From an uncultured Oscillospiraceae bacterium (GTDB taxonomy: Bacteria > Bacillota > Clostridia > Oscillospirales > Acutalibacteraceae), in NCBI GenBank assembly GCA_900544515.1, contig UQVI01000058.1, forward strand, positions 1 to 10,388: a stretch of DNA of 10,388 nucleotides, written 5' to 3'. This document shows positions 1 to 7,426 of this stretch, piece after piece. A program made the position numbers and the translations under genes. Under the pieces are notes generated by a model. That model saw nothing but the letters and a program-made list of their open reading frames with translations, was not told the DNA's origin and did not search any database. Position 1 is the stretch's first letter, and each line of letters opens with the position of its first letter.

Positions 1-37
1 TTAGTCTCGTGGGCTCGGAGATGTGTATAAGAGACAG
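1..37. other. Nextera Read 2 adapter (artefact)
   Basis: Bases 4-37 match the Illumina Nextera Read 2 transposase adapter. They end with the 19-base Tn5 mosaic end AGATGTGTATAAGAGACAG (19-37), and the upstream part is the i7-side primer site. Bases 1-3 (TTA) fall where the i7 index would be. Nothing here belongs to the organism. Genomic sequence begins at base 38. Confidence 0.98.
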
Positions 38-615
38 ATAATAATAATTGTGTTTTCTTTTTTGGACTGCAGCTTTTCAAAAACCTTAATCAGATTATGA
101 AAGCTCCATAAATCAATACCTGCCTCAGGCTCATCGAAAACGGAAAGCGGAGTCTTTCTTGCAAGAACACTTGCAATTTCAATTCTCTTAAGCTCACCAC
201 CTGAAAGGCTTGTATCAACATCACGGTTAATATAATCCCTTGCGCAAAGTCCTACCTCTGAAAGGTATTCACACGCACCTGCTGCGGAAAGATTTTCTCC
301 TGCTGCAAGACGGATTAAATCAATAACCTTAATTCCCTTAAATCTTACAGGCTGCTGAAAAGCATAGCTGACACCCAGATTTGCTCTCTCTGTTATGCTT
401 AAATCCGTTATATCCTGTCCATTATACAGAATTTTACCGCTTGTAGGCTTTTCAATACCTGCAATCAGCTTGGCAAGAGTTGACTTACCTCCGCCGTTCG
501 GACCTGTAATAACCGTCAGCTTATTATCCTCAAAAATATAATTCAAATTATCAATAATGACCTTTTCCCTGCCGTTTTCCTCAACGCTGAAGGTAAGGTC
601 TTTCAGTTCAAGCAT
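38..615 (-). CDS. sufC: SufC-like Fe-S assembly ABC ATPase, 3' truncated
   Basis: Soluble ABC ATPase, most likely the SufC-type ATPase of a minimal SUF (SufBC) system that powers Fe-S cluster assembly in the cytoplasm. Visible motifs are Walker A GPNGGGKST (38-46), a Q-loop in AFQQPVRFKG (about 85-94), the signature LSGGE (137-141) and Walker B with D161 and E162 in FDEPEAGID. There are no membrane segments. The start ATG at 615 follows AAGGAG (624-629) at 8 bases, with a good promoter just upstream, so this is probably the first gene of its operon. SufC proteins run to about 250 residues. This one is genuine only to about residue 192, so the H-loop is lost. The open frame continues into the adapter and appears to end properly because bases 1-3 read as TAA, but the last 12 residues (ICLLYTSPSPRD) are wholly or partly artefact. 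A SufB-like partner would be expected next but lies outside. A different small ABC ATPase cannot be fully excluded. Confidence 0.75.
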
Positions 616-663
616 TTATATCGCTCCTTTTATAATATATAAATATTATTACATTCTTTTAGC

Positions 664-692
664 ATTATACAAAAAGAATTTCCAAAAATCAA
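664..692 (-). promoter_or_regulatory. sigma70-type promoter of the sufC-like gene
   Basis: Read on the minus strand, TTGATT (687-692) is followed after exactly 17 bases by a perfect TATAAT (664-669). Transcription would start near 657, giving a leader of about 40 bases before the ATG at 615. The leader contains the AAGGAG site but no obvious structured element. This indicates that the SUF-like operon is transcribed independently of the oxidoreductase gene upstream. No clear terminator separates that gene (stop at 722-724) from this promoter. Confidence 0.75.
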
Positions 693-721
693 CAGTATAT
701 ATTATTTGAAAGCATTTGGAT

Positions 722-1681
722 TTATTTCTCAAAAGGATAGACCAGTCCCATCTGCTTTCTGCATTCGTCCATTATCTTCATACAATCCCTTGTTGCTGAC
801 AAAGGAATATAAGCAGATTCCTTTCTACCCTCCCTGATTTCCTCTGATACAAGATTAAATTCCGTAAGATAATCGGTTTTTCCGTTAAATACCTGCTTTC
901 CCTTTTCATTCTTCAGTATTGTTTTTGACGCCATATGAAAAAATACCGGCAGACTGATTGTTCCTCTGTCTCCCTTTATGATGCAGTTTTCTTTTACTTT
1001 GCAAAGGGACATATTCAGCGTACAATGAAAATCATCATATTCAAGAATCACTTTCTCACTTATATCAATTCCAGCCTTTAATTTACCCTTACATTTAATA
1101 TTTTTCGGATAGCCAAACAGATTATAGCAGTAGGTGATCGGATAAATTCCTATATCAAGAAGTGCTCCTCCTGCAGTTTCAGACATCAATACTCTTGAAT
1201 TTTTCGGCATAAGAATACCCGGAAAAGCGTAATTGATAACAACACTCTTTATTTTTCCGATTTCATCATTTTTGACCCACTTTTTTACAGTCAGCGCAAC
1301 ATCACTGAACCACGTCCACATTGCCTCGCAAAAATAAGTATTTGTCTTTTCGGCTGTATGAATAAGAGTATCCACATCTTTCAGTGATACACCAACAGGC
1401 TTTTCACAAAGAACAGGTTTGCCCAGCTCCATTGCACGCACAGCATAATCCACATGGGCAGTATGCGGTGTAGCGATATAAACAGCATCAACATCTTCAC
1501 GACTCACTGCACTGTCAAAATCATTATACACCTGAGCACCATATTTTTTTGCAAACACATTTGCCTTTTCTGCATTTCTTCCGTATACAGATATTATAAT
1601 ATGATTGCCTTTCACAATTTCTCTTGCAGTAGAATTGGCAATATTTCCATTGCCGATATATGCCCATCTGAATTTTTGCAT
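722..1681 (-). CDS. Gfo/Idh/MocA family NAD(P)-dependent oxidoreductase
   Basis: Cytoplasmic dehydrogenase of 319 residues with an N-terminal Rossmann domain (nucleotide motif GNGNIA, residues 10-15) and a C-terminal Gfo/Idh/MocA substrate domain. The family signature EKP is at 93-95, with K94 the expected catalytic lysine. The motif GGALLDIGIYP (171-181) puts D176 and Y180 where family members carry the Asp and His/Tyr catalytic pair. Tyr together with EAMWTWF (119-125) resembles the dihydrodiol/xylose dehydrogenase branch, but the substrate cannot be read from sequence. I chose the ATG at 1681 because AAGGAG (1690-1695) precedes it by 8 bases and the protein then starts just before the Rossmann strand. 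An in-frame start at 1729 would add 16 unlikely residues and lies upstream of the predicted transcription start. The gene has its own promoter and follows the terminator of the hydrogenase block, so a role in hydrogen metabolism is not indicated. Confidence 0.88.
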   Translation of the reverse strand: MQKFRWAYIGNGNIANSTAREIVKGNHIIISVYGRNAEKANVFAKKYGAQVYNDFDSAVSREDVDAVYIATPHTAHVDYAVRAMELGKPVLCEKPVGVSLKDVDTLIHTAEKTNTYFCEAMWTWFSDVALTVKKWVKNDEIGKIKSVVINYAFPGILMPKNSRVLMSETAGGALLDIGIYPITYCYNLFGYPKNIKCKGKLKAGIDISEKVILEYDDFHCTLNMSLCKVKENCIIKGDRGTISLPVFFHMASKTILKNEKGKQVFNGKTDYLTEFNLVSEEIREGRKESAYIPLSATRDCMKIMDECRKQMGLVYPFEK

Positions 1682-1711
1682 AGCACAAGCTCCTTTTATA
1701 TTTCTGAATAT

Positions 1712-1740
1712 ATAATACCACAAGCACATTCATAACGCAA
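1712..1740 (-). promoter_or_regulatory. extended -10 promoter of the oxidoreductase gene
   Basis: On the minus strand, TATTAT (1712-1717) is preceded by TGG, forming an extended -10 element (TGn-TATTAT). A weak TTGCGT (1735-1740) lies 17 bases upstream of the hexamer. The start would be near 1705, leaving about 24 bases to the ATG at 1681, with AAGGAG in between. The position directly after the 1769-1809 terminator supports it. Confidence 0.55.
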
Positions 1741-1768
1741 AATAAAATGAGTTTTGCATAGCAATATA

Positions 1769-1809
1769 AAGATATAAGCCGTGAGCAAAACACTCACGAC
1801 TTATATCTT
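1769..1809 (-). terminator. intrinsic terminator of the hydE-hydG-hydF block
   Basis: Long hairpin with arms 1769-1785 and 1793-1809 and a 7-base loop. It has 17 paired positions, all paired in the minus-strand RNA. The single non-Watson-Crick position (1779/1799) is a G-U wobble in minus-strand RNA but a C-A mismatch in plus-strand RNA, so the structure favours minus-strand transcripts. A short T-rich stretch (TTTATATT on the minus strand) follows. It begins about 48 bases after the hydF stop codon and ends the hydrogenase/maturase block. Confidence 0.82.
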
Positions 1810-1857
1810 GTTATATGCTTCTTTTAATAACAATAAATGCTGTACAAATATCCAAAA

Positions 1858-3054
1858 CTACACCAATGACTTAAGTTCAGGAATCGGAGCAATAACACGA
1901 GGCAGAATGCCCTGCATATATGCAAGTGCTGTTCCGTAGTTCGTAAAAGCAATACCCTGCTGCTGTGCTGAATTCATTCTGTACTCCATTTCTCTGTCGT
2001 TTACCATACATCCGCCGCAATGAATAACCAAATCGTATTTGCTCAAATCTCCAGGAAAACCGTTTCCGCTGCTCCATTCAAAATCCAAATCGGATTGTGT
2101 ATATTTTTTCAGCATTTTCGGCAGCTTTACAGTTCCTATATCATCACATTGACGATGATGTGTACAGCCTTCGCTGATTAAAACCCTTGAGCTGTCTTTC
2201 AGGCTATCGATTTTTTTCACTCCGTTTACAGCGGTTTCAAGAAAGCCCTTATACCTTGCCATAAGAATTGAAAAGGATGTCAGAGAAATATCTTTAGGCA
2301 CAATTTCATTTACCATTTTAAAAACCTGTGAATCGGTTATAACAAGGCCAGGCGGATTTTTTAAGGATGCAAGTGTATTTTCAAGCACATCCTCTTTCGT
2401 AACAACAGCAACTGCACCGAAATCAATAATATCACGAACAGCCAGCTGCTGAGGTAAAATGAGCCTGCCCTTAGGCGCTGCTGAATCAATTGGTGTTACA
2501 AGAACCACAATATTGCCCGGACCGATTAAGTCACCGACAAAATTTATATCCTTCTTTTCATTTTTTACACATTTGCCGAGTGCGTTTTTCAATTCTTCAA
2601 TGCCTTTTTTTTTCAAAGCACTGATATAGATTATATTTTCCTCGTTTTTTGGAAAAGAATCCATTAAATCTGATTTATTAACTGCTATAAGATAAGAAGT
2701 ACCATTCTTTTTGAACAGCGAAATCAGCCTGCTTTCAATATCATTAAGCACAGGATGGGTTGTTACAAGAACTGCAATATCACATTTATGCAAAATTTTT
2801 TCAGCCGCTGCAACTCGCTTTTCACCGAGCAAACTTTCATCGTCATATCCCGGTGTGTCAATCATAACAACAGGACCGAGCGGTAAAAGCTCCATTGCTT
2901 TTTTTACAGCGTCGGTTGTGGTCCCTTTTATATCACTTACAACAGATAAATTCTGACCTGTTACAGCATTAACAAGACTGCTTTTACCCGAATTTGTACA
3001 GCCGAAAAAACCAATATGAATTCTTTCAGCCGATGGCGTTTCGTTAAGATTCAT
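1858..3054 (-). CDS. hydF: [FeFe]-hydrogenase H-cluster maturation GTPase HydF
   Basis: Scaffold GTPase that receives the [2Fe] precursor built by HydE and HydG and hands it to apo-HydA in the cytoplasm. The protein has 398 residues. The N-terminal Era/TrmE-like GTPase domain has P-loop GCTNSGKS (18-25), DTPG (66-69) and NKSD (126-129). A dimerisation region follows, then the C-terminal Fe-S domain with the HydF motif CxH...HCxxC. These ligands are C297 and H299, then H345, C346 and C349, with 45 residues between the two histidines as expected. I chose the ATG at 3054 because GAGGT (3061-3065) lies 6 bases upstream and the protein then begins MNLNETPSAER, as HydF proteins do. The frame could start at a GTG at 3087, but that would add 11 unusual residues. 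It lies 50 bases after hydG and is the last gene before the strong terminator. Nothing appears broken. Confidence 0.97.
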   Translation of the reverse strand: MNLNETPSAERIHIGFFGCTNSGKSSLVNAVTGQNLSVVSDIKGTTTDAVKKAMELLPLGPVVMIDTPGYDDESLLGEKRVAAAEKILHKCDIAVLVTTHPVLNDIESRLISLFKKNGTSYLIAVNKSDLMDSFPKNEENIIYISALKKKGIEELKNALGKCVKNEKKDINFVGDLIGPGNIVVLVTPIDSAAPKGRLILPQQLAVRDIIDFGAVAVVTKEDVLENTLASLKNPPGLVITDSQVFKMVNEIVPKDISLTSFSILMARYKGFLETAVNGVKKIDSLKDSSRVLISEGCTHHRQCDDIGTVKLPKMLKKYTQSDLDFEWSSGNGFPGDLSKYDLVIHCGGCMVNDREMEYRMNSAQQQGIAFTNYGTALAYMQGILPRVIAPIPELKSLV

Positions 3055-3104
3055 AAGCCTACCTCGATAAAGTGGTTTGGCAAACACGGTTTAATTGTAT
3101 TTGC

Positions 3105-4526
3105 CTAAAAACGGAAATCTCTTTCTCCGTTTTCTATTTTAACAAGTCTTTCTCTGACAATATCCTTAACTTTATCCTTGCCGATATTGTCAATTTCTTT
3201 TTCTATCATAGCCTCACCGATTGCTTTTGTATCATCGCTTGCATAATCCATAAGAAATTCCTTAAGCGTCATAAGTGCATTCGGATGACAGCAGTTTTGA
3301 ATTTGACCTGCTTTGCAGAGGCTCATAAATCTGTCTCCTGTTCTGCCTTCCCTGTAACAGGCAGTACAAAATGACGGAATATATCCTTCTCGCATAAGCC
3401 AGTTAACCACTTCATCAAGCGTTCTGTTATCAGAAACATCAAACTGCTCTGTATCATGAGGCCGTTCTTCTTCACAGTAACCGCCGACAGATGTTCTTGA
3501 ACCACCGCTTATCTGACTTACACCAAGACGAATAATCTGTTTTCGGATTTCAGGTGTTTCACGGGTTGAAATAATCATTCCTGTATAAGGAACAGAAATT
3601 CTGATTAAAGCTGCTATTTTACAGAACATTTCATCACTCAGAGAATTGTCAAATTCTGTTGGGTCAATATCATCAGCAGGCTTAACACGGGGAACGCTGA
3701 TTGTGTGAGGACCTACACCGTGAACTGCTTCAAGATGTTCAGCATGCATCAGAAGTCCTGCAAATTCATATCGGTATTTATCAAGACCGAAAAGCACCCC
3801 TATACCAACATCATCAATACCTGCCTGCATTGCTCTGTCCATAGCTTCGGTATGGTAAGCATAATTGTGTTTAGGTCCTGTAGGGTGAAGCATTTCATAG
3901 CTTTCTTTGTGATATGTTTCCTGAAAAAGAATATATGTGCCTATTCCTGCATCCTTGAGCTTTTTGTAATTTTCAACCGTAGTAGCAGCAATATTAACAT
4001 TTACACGGCGGATTGCACCGTTTTTATGCTTGATTGAATAGATGGTTTTAATACAGTCAAGAATGTACTCAATCGGATTGTTTACGGGATCTTCGCCTGC
4101 CTCAATAGCAAGCCGCTTGTGACCCATATCCTGAAGGGCAATAACTTCTTTTGCAACCTCCTCCTGCGTAAGCTTCTTGCGTGCAATGTGCTTGTTTTTT
4201 AAATGATAAGGACAGTAAAGACATCCGTTAATGCAGTAATTTGAAAGATAAAGAGGTGCAAACATTACAATTCTGTTGCCGTAAAAATCCTTTTTAATCC
4301 GCTCTGCCAAATCATAGATTTCTTTTGTTTTATCTTTATTTTCACACGCAAGAAGAACGCTTGCTTCTCTGTGCGTAAGTCCTTTGCGAAGTTTAGCCTT
4401 TTCAATAATTTTATCTACAAGTTCAAGATTATCCTTGTTTTCATCGGCATATTTCAATGTAGCCTTAATTTCTTCATCACAGATAAATTCTTCTGCCTTA
4501 AGTGATTTCAGATTATATTCAGACAT
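3105..4526 (-). CDS. hydG: [FeFe]-hydrogenase radical SAM maturase HydG (tyrosine lyase)
   Basis: Radical SAM enzyme that cleaves tyrosine to p-cresol and dehydroglycine and yields the CO and CN- ligands of the H-cluster as an organometallic Fe synthon. The protein has 473 residues, the full family length. The radical SAM cluster motif CxxxCxxC is C98, C102 and C105 (NYCINGCLYC) at the start of the TIM barrel. The C-terminal auxiliary cluster motif CX2CX22C is complete as C387, C390 and C413, which separates HydG from the related thiazole enzyme ThiH. The ATG at 4526 has AAGGGAG (4533-4539) 6 bases upstream. The gene overlaps the end of hydE by 8 bases (4519-4526, ATGTCTGA on the minus strand), so the two maturases are probably translationally coupled. 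No missing motif or frameshift is seen. Confidence 0.97.
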   Translation of the reverse strand: MSEYNLKSLKAEEFICDEEIKATLKYADENKDNLELVDKIIEKAKLRKGLTHREASVLLACENKDKTKEIYDLAERIKKDFYGNRIVMFAPLYLSNYCINGCLYCPYHLKNKHIARKKLTQEEVAKEVIALQDMGHKRLAIEAGEDPVNNPIEYILDCIKTIYSIKHKNGAIRRVNVNIAATTVENYKKLKDAGIGTYILFQETYHKESYEMLHPTGPKHNYAYHTEAMDRAMQAGIDDVGIGVLFGLDKYRYEFAGLLMHAEHLEAVHGVGPHTISVPRVKPADDIDPTEFDNSLSDEMFCKIAALIRISVPYTGMIISTRETPEIRKQIIRLGVSQISGGSRTSVGGYCEEERPHDTEQFDVSDNRTLDEVVNWLMREGYIPSFCTACYREGRTGDRFMSLCKAGQIQNCCHPNALMTLKEFLMDYASDDTKAIGEAMIEKEIDNIGKDKVKDIVRERLVKIENGERDFRF

Positions 4527-5577
4527 ATAATTCTCCCTTGTAATCGCCGCGGTCTGTTACGATCTGACAACCGATTGCGTTTATTTTTTTTCGTAAATGA
4601 TTAATGTTTTGTGCCGCTTCATCACCTGTATAAATTTTATTGTCATAAAGTGTGTATTTTTCTCTTGCGTTCAACGGCGAAAGATTTGGCATAATGACAT
4701 TCGCTCCTGCCAAAATGCCTTTTTCATGTCCAAAAGGGTCAGCAGTTGCAAGTGCCGTTGTTGCAGGTAAAAGCACATTTGGCAATGTCAGCCGTATCAG
4801 TGCAAGCATAAAAAGAGTAAGCTCAGCTGAGCCTTGACTTTCCTCTGCAAACGGAGTGTCCTTATGCGGTATAAACGGTCCTATGCCGACCATATGCGGA
4901 TTCAGTTTTTTCAAAAAAACCAGCTCTTTTGACAAATACTCCGGTGTCTGAAAAGGTGAACCAACCATAAAACCTGCTCCCACCTGATAGCCGAGTGCTT
5001 TCAGATTCTCAAGACAGTTTATTCTGTTTTCAAAGCTCATTGAATCAGGATGAAGCTGACTGTAATGCGTGCTGTCTGCTGTTTCGTGGCGCAGCAGGTA
5101 CCTGTCTGCACCGGCATCCTTCAGTGCCTTATAACTTTCAAAACTTCTTTCGCCGAGTGACAGTGTAACTGCACAGTCTGCATGACGTGTTTTCAGGTTT
5201 CTGATTATTCTGCAAAGTCTTTCATCCGTAAAAAATGCGTCTTCTCCGCCTTGAAGCACAAAGGTACGAAAGCCCAAATTATATCCGTAATCGGCACATT
5301 CAAGTATTCCTTTTTCACTGAGCCTGTACCTCCGGGCTGATTTGCTGCTTCGCCGAATGCCGCAATAATAACAATCATTTCTGCAATAATTGGAAAATTC
5401 AATTAATCCTCTTACATAAATCGTATCACCGTAAATTTGCCGGCGAACAGCTGATGCATTTTCAAAAAGCTGTTTTTCACATTGCTTGCGGTTTTTTATT
5501 AAAAACAAATATTCTTCAGATGACAAAACTGCGTTTTTGCAAAGCTGATCAATTAATTCATTACACTCTTTGTTCAT
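4519..5577 (-). CDS. hydE: [FeFe]-hydrogenase radical SAM maturase HydE
   Basis: Radical SAM enzyme acting on the HydG-derived Fe(CO)2(CN)-cysteine synthon on the way to the [2Fe] subcluster. The protein has 352 residues in a single TIM barrel related to biotin synthase. The CxxxCxxC motif is C65, C69 and C72 (NYCRNDCYYCG), with LQGGED at about 108-113 as the SAM-binding GGE region. The second C-terminal [Fe-S] cysteine motif found in some HydE proteins, such as the Thermotoga type, is absent: only one cysteine lies near the C-terminus. That cluster is known to be dispensable. The frame also allows a GTG two codons upstream (5583), but AGGCGG (5583-5588) overlaps that codon and lies 5 bases from the ATG at 5577, so I take the ATG. 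It is the first maturase gene, 80 bases after hydA, with a hairpin between them. Confidence 0.95.
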   Translation of the reverse strand: MNKECNELIDQLCKNAVLSSEEYLFLIKNRKQCEKQLFENASAVRRQIYGDTIYVRGLIEFSNYCRNDCYYCGIRRSSKSARRYRLSEKGILECADYGYNLGFRTFVLQGGEDAFFTDERLCRIIRNLKTRHADCAVTLSLGERSFESYKALKDAGADRYLLRHETADSTHYSQLHPDSMSFENRINCLENLKALGYQVGAGFMVGSPFQTPEYLSKELVFLKKLNPHMVGIGPFIPHKDTPFAEESQGSAELTLFMLALIRLTLPNVLLPATTALATADPFGHEKGILAGANVIMPNLSPLNAREKYTLYDNKIYTGDEAAQNINHLRKKINAIGCQIVTDRGDYKGELYV

Positions 5578-5611
5578 AAACACCGCCTGTTTGCAGTATA
5601 TTTATATTCTT

Positions 5612-5646
5612 AAAAGGCTTGCAAAACATATGTCAGCAAGCCCTTT
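5612..5646 (-). terminator. hairpin between hydA and hydE, possible attenuator
   Basis: In minus-strand RNA, arms 5636-5646 and 5612-5622 pair over 11 positions: a GC-rich core of 7 (GGCTTGC/GCAAGCC), one G-U, then three A-U. The loop is 13 bases. The U run that follows the core is only four long and is partly drawn into the stem, so termination is probably incomplete. It sits 12 bases after the hydA stop codon. I see no convincing separate promoter for hydE, so the likely role is to lower maturase expression relative to the structural subunits, or to protect the 3' end of the hydA message. Confidence 0.55.
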
Positions 5647-5657
5647 GTTGATAAATA

Positions 5658-7409
5658 TTAAATCTTATATTTTTCTCTCGGGGTATATGAAGTATGCAAA
5701 TCATGGTGCGCCTTTTTACCGCCGAATCCATCATACCATTCTTCATAAAGCTTTTTAACAACAGGTGATTCGTGTGACATACGAAGCGTCATTGATTTAT
5801 CCTGATCATAAAGAGCCTTTGCTCTGATTGCTTTGAGGTCAACCGTATCACGAACATATTGCGGCTGAATCGGTTGACCGCCGCCGTTTACACAACCGCC
5901 CGGACATCCCATAATTTCAATAAATCCCCAACCGTCAGGGTTGCCTGCTTTCAGCCTGTCCATAACAGTCTTTGCAGCGGCAGCACCCGATGCAACGGCA
6001 AGCTTAAGCTCTGTTCCGTTAAGATTCACACTTGCTTCTTTAAGTCCTTTCGTTCCTCTTACTTCCTCAAGCTCTACCGGCTCCGTCGCACCATTGAGCC
6101 ACGCATTAGCAGTTCTTACAGCAGCTTCCATAACACCGCCGGTTGCACCGAAGATTACGGCAGCACCCGTATCATCGCCGAGAGGGCTGTCAAACTCTTC
6201 ATCAGGAAGAGCCGCAAAGTTAATTCCGAGTCTGTTAAACATTCTGCTAAGCTCTCTTGTTGTTAATACAATATCAACATCAGGAACGCCTGCGGCAGAC
6301 TGATCCTCTCTTCCGATTTCAAATTTCTTTGCAGTACAAGGCATAATGGATACGCTGACAATATCTTTAGGATCAATTCCCATTTTATTTGCATAATATG
6401 TTTTAATAACTGCACCGCCCATTTGCTGAGGTGATTTACATGTTGAAAGATGAGCGAGCAAATCAGGATAATAGAATTCACAGAATTTTACCCATCCCGG
6501 TGAACAGGATGTTATCATCGGCAGAGTTCCGTTATTCTTTATACGTTCAACAAGTTCATTTGCCTCTTCAACAATTGTTAAATCAGCAGCAAAGTCAGTA
6601 TCAAATACTTTATCAAATCCCAGTCGGCGAAGACCTGCAACAAGCTTTCCCTCAACATTTGTTCCAATCGGCATATTGAAACATTCGCCGATTGTGGCAC
6701 GAATGGACGGAGCAGTCTGAACAACAACATGCTTTGTCGGATCAGCAAGTGCAGCCCAGACTTTGTATGTGTCATCTCTTTCTGTCAAAGCACCCGTTGG
6801 GCAGACAACCGTACACTGTCCGCAGGAGATACATGGTGTAGAATTGAGCGGAAGATTAAACGGCTGACCGATTGAAGTATCCATACCACGGTCATTTGCG
6901 CCGATAACACTCACATACTGCTGTTCGCAGGCTGCGACGCATCGTCTGCAAAGAATACATTTATTGTTGTCTCTGATCAGATGTGCTGTGCTTGTATCCT
7001 TTTCGTAATGTTTCTTTTCTCCCTCAAAACGTGAATGATCTACACCGTAGTGATAGCAGAGATTCTGAAGCTCGCAGTTTGTCGAACGGCTGCAGGAAAG
7101 ACAGTTTTTGTCATGAACAGATAAAAGAAGTTCAAGAGTTGTTTTTCTGTAGCGCTGTATTTTTTCTGTATTTGTCAGCACCTCCATACCCTCTGAAACA
7201 GGGTATACACAGGATGTAACAATTTTAAATCCTCTTCCTTCATTTGCTTCAACGATACAGATACGGCAGGCACCGATTTCATTGATATCTTTCATAAAAC
7301 AAAGTGTCGGAATTTCAATTCCTGTGTGACGGGCCGCATCCAAAATTGTTGAACCCTTCGGTGCAGTAACAGGAATACCGTTTATTGTTAAATTCACCAT
7401 TTCTTCCAT
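5658..7409 (-). CDS. hydA: [FeFe]-hydrogenase catalytic subunit HydA (HndD-type)
   Basis: Catalytic subunit of a multimeric NAD(P)-linked [FeFe]-hydrogenase, carrying out 2H+ + 2e- <-> H2 at the H-cluster in the cytoplasm. At 583 residues it matches HndD/HydA of trimeric and tetrameric enzymes. Domains in order: plant-type [2Fe-2S] (C37, C48, C51, C67); His-Cys3 [4Fe-4S] (H99, C103, C106, C112); two ferredoxin [4Fe-4S] clusters (C151, C154, C157, C161 and C193, C196, C199, C203); H-domain (about 225-515); and a fused small-subunit-like tail (about 520-575). H-cluster motifs are TSCSPGW (300-306), MPCTAKK (356-362) and MGCPGGC (500-506). By alignment to Clostridium CpI, the proton-path residues C302, E282, S322 and E285 are kept, but the usual second cysteine of TSCCP is S303. 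The ATG at 7409 has AAGGAGG 10 bases upstream. M4 is a less likely start. It follows hydB with a 15-base gap. Confidence 0.96.
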   Translation of the reverse strand: MEEMVNLTINGIPVTAPKGSTILDAARHTGIEIPTLCFMKDINEIGACRICIVEANEGRGFKIVTSCVYPVSEGMEVLTNTEKIQRYRKTTLELLLSVHDKNCLSCSRSTNCELQNLCYHYGVDHSRFEGEKKHYEKDTSTAHLIRDNNKCILCRRCVAACEQQYVSVIGANDRGMDTSIGQPFNLPLNSTPCISCGQCTVVCPTGALTERDDTYKVWAALADPTKHVVVQTAPSIRATIGECFNMPIGTNVEGKLVAGLRRLGFDKVFDTDFAADLTIVEEANELVERIKNNGTLPMITSCSPGWVKFCEFYYPDLLAHLSTCKSPQQMGGAVIKTYYANKMGIDPKDIVSVSIMPCTAKKFEIGREDQSAAGVPDVDIVLTTRELSRMFNRLGINFAALPDEEFDSPLGDDTGAAVIFGATGGVMEAAVRTANAWLNGATEPVELEEVRGTKGLKEASVNLNGTELKLAVASGAAAAKTVMDRLKAGNPDGWGFIEIMGCPGGCVNGGGQPIQPQYVRDTVDLKAIRAKALYDQDKSMTLRMSHESPVVKKLYEEWYDGFGGKKAHHDLHTSYTPREKYKI

Positions 7410-7419
7410 TTCAGATACG

Positions 7420-7426
7420 CCTCCTT
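7420..7426 (-). promoter_or_regulatory. hydA ribosome binding site overlapping the hydB stop codon
   Basis: A full AAGGAGG lies 10 bases before the hydA ATG (7409) and shares two bases with the hydB stop codon TAA (7425-7427), reading TAAGGAGG. A ribosome finishing hydB therefore ends on the hydA entry site, which suggests coupled translation of the two largest subunits. The slightly long spacing still favours the ATG at 7409, since the next in-frame ATG (7400) would be 19 bases away. Confidence 0.85.

Noticed and set aside
1..38. Genuine conserved C-terminal tail or mobile-element end at the left border
   Set aside because: The Tn5 mosaic end here is part of the commercial transposase adapter, with primer and index bases outside it, and the right border carries the matching adapter. 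No natural transposon is implied.
722..1681. Oxidoreductase gene as part of the hydrogenase operon
   Set aside because: A strong terminator (1769-1809) and a separate extended -10 promoter lie between, and the family has no known role in [FeFe]-hydrogenase function.
1682..1729. Upstream start at 1729 for the oxidoreductase
   Set aside because: The added residues precede the Rossmann motif without family support, and the codon lies upstream of the predicted transcription start within promoter sequence.
3055..3087. Upstream GTG start for hydF
   Set aside because: It adds 11 residues unlike HydF N-termini, while the ATG at 3054 has a well-spaced GAGGT and the expected MNLNETPSAER start.
5595..5624. 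TTGCAA and TATACT spaced by 18 bases on the minus strand as a hydE promoter
   Set aside because: The start would fall at about 5588, right at the hydE ribosome binding site, and the -35 lies within the hairpin stem. Not convincing.
5859..6266. Plus-strand open frame of 135 codons inside hydA, and similar long plus-strand frames elsewhere (for example 7518-7961)
   Set aside because: They lie antisense to strongly recognisable genes with complete motifs, and their translations have low complexity with no family resemblance. They are shadows of the minus-strand coding.
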